This document shows, piece by piece, positions 1-6,731 of a DNA stretch of 9,866 nucleotides (its first letter is position 1; each line of letters starts with the position of its first letter). The DNA lies in NCBI GenBank assembly GCA_905182385.1, contig CAJJBS010000141.1, positions 1 through 9,866 of the forward strand. The letters are read 5' to 3'. The translations under genes were made by a program, and so were the position numbers. This DNA comes from Fidelibacterota bacterium TCS55. Lineage in GTDB: Bacteria > Fidelibacterota > Marinisomatia > Marinisomatales > TCS55. The notes below the pieces were generated by a model. That model was given only the letters and a program-made list of their open reading frames with translations. It had not been told where the DNA came from and ran no database searches.

Positions 1-53
1 GATGTATTTTTTTTCAGGCTAAGTAGAGTCCTTATCTAGCATAATTATCTCTT

Positions 54-84
54 TTAGCATTTAAACTAACATAATATAATTTTG
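54..84 (+). promoter_or_regulatory. Candidate Bacteroidota-type promoter of the lipoprotein gene
   Basis: A perfect TAnnTTTG box (TAATTTTG) lies at 77-84. Exactly 19 bases upstream, TTAG at 54-57 matches three of four bases of the -33 TTTG element. Transcription would start near 90, giving a leader of about 20 nt that contains the ribosome binding site. The consensus (TTTG-N19-TAnnTTTG) is established for Bacteroidota primary sigma factors; its use in this organism is inferred. Confidence 0.42.
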
Positions 85-97
85 ATTAAACTATTAT

Positions 98-105
98 AGG
101 GAGAG
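98..105 (+). promoter_or_regulatory. Shine-Dalgarno site of the lipoprotein gene
   Basis: AGGGAGAG ends a few bases before the ATG at 109. It fixes that start and is one of the few clear purine-rich ribosome binding sites in the window. Confidence 0.6.
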
Positions 106-108
106 ATT

Positions 109-1329
109 ATGAAATCCAAACTTATGAAGATGTCATCAATTTTTTTAGCAGGAGTATTAATGTTTTCTGCTTGTGAAGATGATAAAACGGACTCAGTTAA
201 TGGAGATATTGTAGGAACTTGGAAATTGATAGATTTGAGTGGGACTTACACACGTACTGTTGATACAGATGAACCTATTTCACACTTTGGCCAATGGAAT
301 TATGCTGAAGCAATTTTAGGCGCTCAAGCCTCATTAGCTCTGGTCCCTTTTGTGACTCACAACAATGGTGATGTTATGACAGGATTTCCAGTAACCTCTA
401 GTAATGGTGCTGATGGTCTAGCAGCGGCTGGTATCAATATGACACTTACTACACAAGATGCTACTAGCGATGGTGAAGGTGCGACTTATACTTTAACCGG
501 TAAATATCCTACTATTAGAACAGATTTAGATGCATGTCGTACTGCAGCTACTGTTGCTGATATTGAAGATCAAGGTAAGTATTGGGTTGACTGGGGATAC
601 CCAGGCGATAAGTATAATTCTGGTGCTTTAGTACCAAATCTTGAGAATTTTATGATTCAGCGTGACCCTGCAATTACAGGTTCACAAGTGCTTCCTCCTT
701 TTCATGATGGAAGTGCTAGTGTTGCTCTTGGAGTTAACGGTGCTCCTGATGTAGCAACTCTTACCTTCCTTGATAGAGATTCGCATTCAGACCGATACGC
801 TGAAGTTATGTCTACATGGAGTGAGGCAGATGATCGCGTAGTATCAGCTGTGTTTGAACTTCCAGTGGATCCAAACACAGGTGCTTTTAGTACTGAAGGT
901 ACACCAGCTGCTGAAGGATATGTTATGAATGCTCAATTTCAACCTTGGACTTTCTTTTGGACATGGTATGCTATGAATGTAGTTGTACAAACACAATTTC
1001 AAGCAGCTGACGTTAAAAACCCACTTACAGATCTTGATGGTGATGGAACTATAGGTGTTAGTGATATGGTAGTATTTATGCACATGGATAACCTAGCTGG
1101 TGGTGGTGGTGCTACTGCACTTGGAATGCCATTTGCAGTCCTAGTTGATAGTTCAGATCCAGCAATGCCAGTAATTGCGAATGATAGTCAGAGAATTTTT
1201 GATCCAAGCGGTGGTGCGGCAACAATGGCGACTGGCGGAAAGCTAACCTATGTCATTGGTGAAGGAACTTGTTTCAACGTAGATGAGACTATTCAATTCA
1301 ATGCTAAGTTTGAACGTATAGCTGAATAG
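109..1329 (+). CDS. Secreted lipoprotein with one dockerin/EF-hand-like calcium loop, family unknown
   Basis: This 406-residue protein starts with a lipoprotein signal: a basic start, a hydrophobic stretch at about 9-19, and FSAC with the lipidated Cys22. The mature end begins C-E-D-D, an acidic patch like the surface-export signal of Bacteroidota lipoproteins, so it may face outward. Residues 34-50 (IVGTWKL and following) recall the first strand of lipocalin-like lipoproteins, but the match is short. Residues 308-319 form a calcium-loop pattern with Asp308, Asp310, Asp312, Thr314, Gly316 and Asp319, as in type I dockerin or EF-hand loops; only one copy is seen. A Gly-rich run follows at about 330-333. 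The gene looks richer in GGT and GCT codons than its neighbours and has a good Shine-Dalgarno, which suggests strong expression. A terminator follows, and the next gene is a TonB-dependent receptor, so a role as receptor partner or surface substrate binder is plausible but unproven. No enzymatic motif is seen. Confidence 0.85.
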   Translation: MKSKLMKMSSIFLAGVLMFSACEDDKTDSVNGDIVGTWKLIDLSGTYTRTVDTDEPISHFGQWNYAEAILGAQASLALVPFVTHNNGDVMTGFPVTSSNGADGLAAAGINMTLTTQDATSDGEGATYTLTGKYPTIRTDLDACRTAATVADIEDQGKYWVDWGYPGDKYNSGALVPNLENFMIQRDPAITGSQVLPPFHDGSASVALGVNGAPDVATLTFLDRDSHSDRYAEVMSTWSEADDRVVSAVFELPVDPNTGAFSTEGTPAAEGYVMNAQFQPWTFFWTWYAMNVVVQTQFQAADVKNPLTDLDGDGTIGVSDMVVFMHMDNLAGGGGATALGMPFAVLVDSSDPAMPVIANDSQRIFDPSGGAATMATGGKLTYVIGEGTCFNVDETIQFNAKFERIAE

Positions 1330-1366
1330 TAATTTATTGATTTTTGAATAATCAATTAGAGTATCG

Positions 1367-1397
1367 TTTTTCGAACAAAAAGGGGACAATATATTTG
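1367..1397 (+). promoter_or_regulatory. Candidate promoter of the TonB-dependent receptor, embedded in the terminator hairpin
   Basis: A perfect TAnnTTTG box (TATATTTG, 1390-1397) covers the loop and start of the right arm of the terminator. TTTT at 1367-1370, 19 bases upstream, matches three of four bases of TTTG. Transcription would begin at about 1403-1405, leaving a leader of roughly 30 nt before the ATG at 1433 and excluding the left arm, so the new transcript would not form the terminator. Confidence 0.4.
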
Positions 1398-1408
1398 TCC
1401 CCTTTTTT
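1377..1408 (+). terminator. Strong intrinsic terminator after the lipoprotein gene
   Basis: The left arm 1377-1389 (five A, GGGGACA, A) pairs perfectly with 1395-1407 (T, TGTCCCC, five T). That is a 13-bp stem with a 5-nt loop, and the right arm runs into the T tract at 1403-1408. The GC core of GGGGACA/TGTCCCC stands out in AT-rich DNA. It lies between two co-directional genes, only 24 nt before the next start codon. Confidence 0.9.
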
Positions 1409-1432
1409 ATTAATTAAAACTAATTTAGACCT

Positions 1433-4414
1433 ATGAAAAAAATTATATTATTACTTTTTAGTTTCACACTAATCAGTGCTCAAAAAGTTAGTTTAATCGG
1501 AACTGTTCTCGACTCTGAGAGTAAAGAGCCTTTAGTTGGTGCGAATGTAATTATTCAAAGTAATAAACTAAATACTGGCGGTGCTACAAATTTTGAAGGT
1601 GCATATAGAATCGAGGATTTAAGTCTTAATACCTATAAAATAAAAGTTACATATATTGGTTATGAAAACTTTGAAGCTTCTATTTTATTGGAAGAGCAAC
1701 CTAGTGGAGAATTCACTTATAATATTGAATTAGATATTTCAGTCATTCAACTTCAAGAATATGTAGTTACTGCAAGTAGGGGTCGTAGAGAAAAAATCAC
1801 GGATGCCCCAGCTGCTATTTCTGTTATTTCTGAGTTAAAGATTCGTTCTGCGAGTAATCCTAACCTTGGTGATTATTTTAAAAATATTAAGGGTGTTGAT
1901 TTTACCTCCTCAGGTCTTGATAGTTATAATATTAGCGCAAGAGGCTTTAATTCAAGCTTCTCTAGTCGTCTTCTTACACTTACAGATGGTAGAATGGCTA
2001 ACGTTCCTTCATTAAGGCTTATTGCTTACAACGTGATACCTTTAACCTCAGATGATGTAAGTCAAATTGAAGTTGTTTTAGGACCTTCCTCTGCCCTTTA
2101 CGGGCCTAATGCTCATGCAGGAGTTGTTAATATAATAACCAAGAGACCTTCTGAATCACTTGGGACAACCGTTGGATATACAACAGGTGATCGTAGTTTT
2201 AATAAAGCTCAAGTCCGTCATGCTGGGCAATTAAATAATAAACTAAGTTATAAAATGTCTTTTGTTAATTTCTCTGCTAACGACTGGGAATACATTGAAG
2301 AAGATGAAAAGAAAGCACACTTTGCTCCTTGGCTTAATGACGACGATGCTTTATCTGACCTTTTAGATGGATACCTAGAAGATGGACTCGCTTGGTGGGA
2401 TGGATGGGATTTAAAAATCGATCGTGATGGTGATGGTACCGTTGATACAACTTACCTTAAGAGTGATAATTTAATTAAAGATAGAAATGGTGATGGGTTA
2501 AATGATATTCCTGATTTTAAAATCAAGAATCAACGTTTTGATATTCGCGTAGATTATGATTTTTCAGATGACCACTTTACAAGTTTTAATTTTGGCCAAG
2601 CAACAGCAACCAATCTAAACATAACCGGCATCGGACGTTATCAAGCCAATGACTGGGTCTATCGTTTTTATCAAGCCCGTTGGGTCTATAAAAATTGGTT
2701 TGCTCAAGCATACTTAAATACAAGTAATTCAGGTAAAACCTCTAATTTAAGAACTGGTGGAATTATTACTGATAGATCTACTTTTTTTCATTTCCAGTTT
2801 CAACACTCAAGAGAATTTAAAAACCTTTGGAATACAAAGTTTATTTGGGGCGGTGATTATCAAAGAACTATGCCAGAAACATTTGGAACTATTCTTCCGG
2901 ATGGAACAGGTGGCTTGAATCCAAAAAGCTATGGAAGAGACGGAATAGATAATGATGGCGATGGAGAAATTGATGAGTGGGATGAACTATTCACCACAAA
3001 TGAATATGGTATTTATTCACAGTCTCAAACTAAGATGGGTCAATATTTTGAATTAATATTATCTGGTAGAATTGATTTACATAGCGGCCAATTAAATTAT
3101 GGAAATAAAGGCTTTACCTTCTTTGAAGATCCTCTTACAGGGAAAAAGATAAATTATAACCCCCAATTTTCACCAAAAATAGGTTTGCTGTTTAAACCAA
3201 ACGATAAACACACTTTTAGACTAACAGCGGCAAAAGCTTTCAATACTCCTTCCTCGAATGGCCTTTACTTAGATGTAAAAGCTGCTAACTATTCGATATT
3301 TGGTATTTATGCTTTAGGTAATAAAGATGGCTATTCATACATACGTAATCAAAATGATAAACTTATGATGTATGATGTTCAAGCTGGTTCAACAACTGAA
3401 TTTCGATTAAGAGAAATGCCTAAGAATTCTGTTCTCTATGTACCTGCTGTTCTAGGACGCCCTGGTAAATTTGTTGATTCTGATGCCTATAGAAATATTG
3501 ACCCTATAAGATCTGAAGTTGTGTGGACATATGAATTTGGCTATACAGGAATGATTTCAAATAGATTAAAAATGACCTTTGATCTCTACAGTAGTAATTA
3601 TAGTGATTTCGTAAGTGATTTAACATGGGTGACGCCTGTTGTCCTTGATACAATGGAAAATGGTTGGTATGGGGTAGATGATCCAGATCCAAAGATCCTT
3701 GGAATTATATCACTGAAAGAAAAAAGTAAATGGGTTGATGGTGGTGATGGAATACCTGGAAGCCGATACATTCCTTTTGGTAGTGATGAATGGTATGAAA
3801 TATCCTCTAGATCCGTAACCGATCCCATCACAAGTGTAGTAACAACTTTTTGGAATGGTAATCAAGGCGCTCGACAAGGCTCATGGCTTGATATCAATGC
3901 ACAAGGTGACACACTTGGCGCATATTATACTGATGATAACTTTACTTCTTCTCCAAATTTAGCATTAACATCTATAAGCTATGGGAAAATAAGCCTATGG
4001 GGATTTGACAGTAGTTTATATATGTTTCTTACAAGAAGATTGAGTGCAGATCTAAATTTCTCTTATATAGCTAACAAAGGCTATTGGAACCCTTTATTAC
4101 AAGCCTACGATCCTATTAATGCGCCTCGCTATAAAGTGAATGGAAAATTGACCTACATGAATGAACCTGGCTTTATGGGAAATATTGGCTTTAGGTATAT
4201 TCCAGAATTTGAATGGTCCGCTGGCGTACACTATGGTATAATTAAAAGTTATATGATTATTGATACAATGGTCGGTTATCAGTTTAAAGGAAACTTCAGT
4301 CCTTATAGCTTATTGTTAAATATCAAGAATATTAATAATGACGAACATCGTGAAATTGTAGGTGGACCAAAGCTCGGGCGAAATATTACTCTTAAGTTAA
4401 ACGCTCGTTTCTAA
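1433..4414 (+). CDS. TonB-dependent outer-membrane receptor with N-terminal CarboxypepD_reg-like domain
   Basis: This 993-residue protein is a complete TonB-dependent receptor. It has a signal peptide at 1-16 (K-K, hydrophobic core, S-A before Q17) and a CarboxypepD_reg-like beta-sandwich at about 20-105 (G-T-V-L-D-S, PLVGANV, Y-I-G-Y). A linker with a TonB-box-like stretch, EYVVTASRG, follows at 109-117. The plug is at about 120-239 (SARGFN, LTDGR, I-E-V-V-L-G-P-S-S-A-L-Y-G, ending G-V-V-N-I-I-T-K-R-P). The beta barrel runs from about 250 to the terminal Phe993. Within the barrel are aspartate-rich calcium-type loops at D330-D338, D350-D361 and D506-D514 (IDNDGDGEID). It would import a ligand across the outer membrane using TonB-ExbBD energy. 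The length and regulatory-like domain recall SusC, but no SusD is adjacent; the upstream lipoprotein is not recognisably SusD. The ATG lacks a Shine-Dalgarno. Substrate unknown. Confidence 0.93.
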   Translation: MKKIILLLFSFTLISAQKVSLIGTVLDSESKEPLVGANVIIQSNKLNTGGATNFEGAYRIEDLSLNTYKIKVTYIGYENFEASILLEEQPSGEFTYNIELDISVIQLQEYVVTASRGRREKITDAPAAISVISELKIRSASNPNLGDYFKNIKGVDFTSSGLDSYNISARGFNSSFSSRLLTLTDGRMANVPSLRLIAYNVIPLTSDDVSQIEVVLGPSSALYGPNAHAGVVNIITKRPSESLGTTVGYTTGDRSFNKAQVRHAGQLNNKLSYKMSFVNFSANDWEYIEEDEKKAHFAPWLNDDDALSDLLDGYLEDGLAWWDGWDLKIDRDGDGTVDTTYLKSDNLIKDRNGDGLNDIPDFKIKNQRFDIRVDYDFSDDHFTSFNFGQATATNLNITGIGRYQANDWVYRFYQARWVYKNWFAQAYLNTSNSGKTSNLRTGGIITDRSTFFHFQFQHSREFKNLWNTKFIWGGDYQRTMPETFGTILPDGTGGLNPKSYGRDGIDNDGDGEIDEWDELFTTNEYGIYSQSQTKMGQYFELILSGRIDLHSGQLNYGNKGFTFFEDPLTGKKINYNPQFSPKIGLLFKPNDKHTFRLTAAKAFNTPSSNGLYLDVKAANYSIFGIYALGNKDGYSYIRNQNDKLMMYDVQAGSTTEFRLREMPKNSVLYVPAVLGRPGKFVDSDAYRNIDPIRSEVVWTYEFGYTGMISNRLKMTFDLYSSNYSDFVSDLTWVTPVVLDTMENGWYGVDDPDPKILGIISLKEKSKWVDGGDGIPGSRYIPFGSDEWYEISSRSVTDPITSVVTTFWNGNQGARQGSWLDINAQGDTLGAYYTDDNFTSSPNLALTSISYGKISLWGFDSSLYMFLTRRLSADLNFSYIANKGYWNPLLQAYDPINAPRYKVNGKLTYMNEPGFMGNIGFRYIPEFEWSAGVHYGIIKSYMIIDTMVGYQFKGNFSPYSLLLNIKNINNDEHREIVGGPKLGRNITLKLNARF

Positions 4415-4440
4415 TCTATCAATTAGAATAAGGTTTTTCT

Positions 4441-4468
4441 AAACAAACTCTATATATAGTTTTAGTTT
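4441..4468. terminator. Weak AT-rich inverted repeat between convergent genes, possible bidirectional terminator
   Basis: AAACT at 4445-4449 pairs with AGTTT at 4458-4462, and AAAC at 4441-4444 can extend the stem to GTTT at 4465-4468 with a 2-nt bulge. It lies in the 59-bp gap between the convergent stops at 4414 and 4474. There are no G:C-rich pairs, so the hairpin would be weak; the call rests mainly on position. Confidence 0.25.
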
Positions 4469-4473
4469 ATTGT

Positions 4474-4890
4474 TTATGATTCTATTAATTCAATAATCGC
4501 AGATCCAGACAGTTTTTTCACCCCTAATTCATCTAAAACTACCAAATTAAGAAAAAGTTTTTTAATTGAATCCTTCAATTCTATATCTATTACTTTCCCC
4601 TCACAGGTAAGGATATCATTAATGTTTGTCATCGATATAAACTTAGAATCAAACTTCTTAATTGATTCTTGTGGAAAAATATTTGTTATAGCTTGCGCAA
4701 GAAATGACATAACTAACATTCCATGTGCTATCACATCAGAAAGACCAGATTTTTTTGCAAAATCAATGTCAATATGAATAGGGTTATGATCTCCTGATGC
4801 CTCAGCATATAAAGCCAACATAGAACGTGAAATGGGATTTATATTAAGACTTGGAATCTCATCACCAATTTGATAATTATTTATTTTCAT
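4474..4890 (-). CDS. MaoC-like (R)-specific enoyl-CoA hydratase, catalytic subunit
   Basis: This 138-residue protein is a single hot-dog-fold MaoC dehydratase. The hydratase signature is intact at residues 31-41: A-S-G-D34-H-N-P-I-H39-I-D. Asp34 and His39 correspond to the catalytic Asp/His pair of PhaJ-type hydratases. The AHGM segment at 55-58 is the conserved active-site cap. Its length is normal for a one-domain family member. The family adds water to trans-2-enoyl-CoA to give (3R)-hydroxyacyl-CoA, or runs the reverse dehydration. The start overlaps the end of the preceding MaoC gene by 14 nt in another frame, so the two are probably translationally coupled and form a heterodimer in the cytoplasm. 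Chain length and pathway cannot be read from the sequence. Confidence 0.85.
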   Translation of the reverse strand: MKINNYQIGDEIPSLNINPISRSMLALYAEASGDHNPIHIDIDFAKKSGLSDVIAHGMLVMSFLAQAITNIFPQESIKKFDSKFISMTNINDILTCEGKVIDIELKDSIKKLFLNLVVLDELGVKKLSGSAIIELIES

Positions 4891-5329
4891 TATTTCTTAA
4901 AACTATGGTTGATACTGATTCTGCAACTAATATTCTTTTTTGATTCTTATATTTAGAAACGAATGAAACAAACTCTAACATACCTTCTTTTTTATCATAG
5001 ATTTCTCCTATTCTACTCTCCATTCGTAATTCATCTCCAGCATAAATAGAATCATAGTTAGTATATTCTTGACTTGCATGAAGAATGTTCCCAATTGGCA
5101 CACCTAAGTCTTGTAAATATTGATATGGTTTTCCTTGATCATATCCAACAGTCGTTAAAAAAGTTAGAGGTGCTAATATTGATGGGTATCCATTTTTTTT
5201 TGCAAAAACTTCATCAAAATAAATAGGGTTACTCTGTTGCGTTGCCTTAGCAAAAAGCTTCAATCTTTGTTTTTCAACTGAAAAAATAATTTCAGGGTAA
5301 GATTTACCAATAAGAGATCTATCAAGCAT
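4877..5329 (-). CDS. MaoC N-terminal/FAS1-like dehydratase-type subunit, probably non-catalytic
   Basis: This 150-residue hot-dog protein matches the MaoC N-terminal (FAS1-like dehydratase) type: GKSYPE near the start, an FAKATQQSNPIYF signature at about 26-38, FAKKNGYPSILAP following, and an N-Y-D-S-I-Y-A-G-D-E-L strand pair. Aligned with its downstream partner, the catalytic Asp is replaced by Gln32 and the catalytic His by Tyr37. It is therefore unlikely to hydrate on its own and probably shapes the acyl-binding tunnel of a heterodimer, as in mycobacterial HadAB/HadBC and other MaoC heterodimers (family knowledge). It lies 11 nt downstream of the dehydrogenase gene and overlaps the catalytic MaoC gene by 14 nt. 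No good Shine-Dalgarno is seen. Confidence 0.8.
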   Translation of the reverse strand: MLDRSLIGKSYPEIIFSVEKQRLKLFAKATQQSNPIYFDEVFAKKNGYPSILAPLTFLTTVGYDQGKPYQYLQDLGVPIGNILHASQEYTNYDSIYAGDELRMESRIGEIYDKKEGMLEFVSFVSKYKNQKRILVAESVSTIVLRNNENK

Positions 5330-5340
5330 AGTGGTAATTT

Positions 5341-6651
5341 TTAAAAAGTTTTCCCGTCATTTATCATTTCATCAATTAATTGTGGGCAAGAAAAGCGATC
5401 GCCATAATTTTCAGATAACTCTTGAGAACGTTTTTTAAATTCTTTTATTCCATATGTATTTACAAATTGAAGAGTACCACCAGTAAAAGCAGGAAAGCCC
5501 CAACCAAAGAGACTCCCAATATTAGCCTCGGCAACTTTAGTTAAAACTCCTTCTTCATAACACCTAATAGTTTCAATTACCTGACTAAAATAAAATCTAT
5601 CGATCATTTCTTTTTCATCTAATGGTTTATCTGTGAGTGGAAAATAGTTATTAAGTTCTGGCCATAAATATTTTTCTTCACCTTTCGGATATTCATAAAA
5701 TCCACCACCACTTGCTCTTCCGGTTCTTTTTACCTCTTTAGTCATAAAATCAATAACATCATCCCATGGACCTCTAGGTAAGTCTTTTCCTTCAACTTCT
5801 AAATCATGCCATCCTTGATCTCTAATGTCTGCCGCTAATCCAATATTAATTTCATCAATTACAGCTAATGGACCAACTGGATAACCAGCATTCTTACCAG
5901 CAGTTTCAATTGCTTGTGCAGAATTTCCTTCTGCAAGAAGAGCCATCCCTTCTCCAGTATATCTTTCAAAAACACGAGAGGTATAAAACCCTCTGCTATC
6001 ATTTACAACTATGGGAACTTTTTTAATTTTAATAACGAAATCAAAGGCTTTTGCTAATGTTTCAGAATCTGTTTTCTCCCCTTTAATTATTTCAACTAAT
6101 TTCATTTTGTGGACAGGTGAAAAAAAGTGAATTCCAATAAATTTCTCAGGGTTTATTAGATTTTCAGATAAGCTTGTTATTGGAATCGATGATGTATTTG
6201 AAGCTAAAATTCCATTTGACTTTAAAAACTTTTCTGAATCAGAGATTACTTTAGATTTTAACTCTCTATTCTCAAATACTGCTTCAATAATTAAATCACA
6301 GCCAGCAAGTTTTGAAGAATCATGTGTAGCATTTATTCTAGAAATAACATCTTCAATCATTTCTTTGGAGATGAATCCTTTATTATATGAATCATTAAGT
6401 ATAGTCTTTATTCTACTTAAGCCTTTATTTACATTTTTTTGAGAAGTATCTATCATAACAACTTTTATACCTGCAAGAGCTGTTACATATGCAATCCCAT
6501 GCCCCATTAGTCCAGAGCCTAAAACTCCTACTTTCAATATTTTCATTGATTTTATTTCAGGAGGTCTACTCAAGCCATCTTTGATTTTTTCTAGCTGAAG
6601 CTGAATAGTTTTTTTTCTATTCACATCATCTTTATTGTTGATAAATACCAT
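5341..6651 (-). CDS. 3-hydroxyacyl-CoA dehydrogenase, stand-alone C-terminal half of a FadJ/FadB-type fusion
   Basis: This 436-residue protein is an NAD-dependent 3-hydroxyacyl-CoA dehydrogenase. The Rossmann fold starts at about 40 with Gly45, Gly47 and Gly50 (GxGxxG) and Asp68 at the end of strand two. Expected active-site residues are present: Ser154 (SNTSS), His175 (GIHFFSP), Glu187 (LVEIIKG) and Asn217 (VVNDSRGF). The 3HCDH_N domain spans about 40-218 and the first C-terminal domain about 220-320, ending GGGFYEYP. A second C-terminal domain runs from about 345 (EGVLTKVAEANIG, FGWGFPAFTGG). Residues 17-38 resemble the linker that in fused FadJ proteins follows the enoyl-CoA hydratase domain, but no hydratase domain is encoded upstream. 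It oxidises (3S)-hydroxyacyl-CoA to 3-ketoacyl-CoA in beta-oxidation. It is the first gene of the operon with the two MaoC subunits. The start has no Shine-Dalgarno; Met36 is an alternative that would keep the whole Rossmann fold. Confidence 0.9.
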   Translation of the reverse strand: MVFINNKDDVNRKKTIQLQLEKIKDGLSRPPEIKSMKILKVGVLGSGLMGHGIAYVTALAGIKVVMIDTSQKNVNKGLSRIKTILNDSYNKGFISKEMIEDVISRINATHDSSKLAGCDLIIEAVFENRELKSKVISDSEKFLKSNGILASNTSSIPITSLSENLINPEKFIGIHFFSPVHKMKLVEIIKGEKTDSETLAKAFDFVIKIKKVPIVVNDSRGFYTSRVFERYTGEGMALLAEGNSAQAIETAGKNAGYPVGPLAVIDEINIGLAADIRDQGWHDLEVEGKDLPRGPWDDVIDFMTKEVKRTGRASGGGFYEYPKGEEKYLWPELNNYFPLTDKPLDEKEMIDRFYFSQVIETIRCYEEGVLTKVAEANIGSLFGWGFPAFTGGTLQFVNTYGIKEFKKRSQELSENYGDRFSCPQLIDEMINDGKTF

Positions 6652-6670
6652 TTTATTTTAACTTTAGTTT

Positions 6671-6685
6671 TATTATTCAATAATA
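6671..6685. promoter_or_regulatory. Perfect 7-bp inverted repeat at the predicted start of the acyl-CoA operon transcript, possible operator
   Basis: TATTATT and AATAATA flank a single central C, giving a perfect 7-bp inverted repeat 20 bases before the dehydrogenase start. It overlaps or directly follows the transcription start predicted from the TAnnTTTG box at 6691-6698, a usual place for a repressor site. It is pure A/T apart from the centre, so chance occurrence in this AT-rich gap is quite possible. Confidence 0.22.
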
Positions 6686-6690
6686 GTCTT

Positions 6691-6698
6691 CAAATCTA
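6691..6698 (-). promoter_or_regulatory. Candidate -7 box of the acyl-CoA operon
   Basis: On the minus strand this reads TAGATTTG, a perfect TAnnTTTG. It would give a leader of about 30-35 nt to the ATG at 6651. No good TTTG is found at the expected 19-base spacing upstream, so the call rests on this one box. Confidence 0.3.
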
Positions 6699-6731
6699 TG
6701 AATAGAATGATGATACTAATTAAATTCGATT

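Noticed and set aside
844..1083. 79-codon minus-strand frame opposite the lipoprotein gene
   Set aside because: It lies wholly inside a well-supported gene, reads as an AT-biased shadow and has no domain or signal.
1098..1110. Short GGT repeat as a phase-variable tract
   Set aside because: It has only about four trinucleotide units, in frame and coding for glycines; slippage would not switch the gene off.
3504..3831. Two minus-strand frames (62 and 77 codons) opposite the receptor gene
   Set aside because: They overlap each other and lie inside the barrel coding sequence; their composition (His, Tyr, Ser-rich) is that of antisense shadow.
1433..4414. SusC identity for the receptor
   Set aside because: No SusD-like gene is adjacent and the upstream lipoprotein lacks visible SusD features, so only the broader TonB-dependent receptor call is supported.
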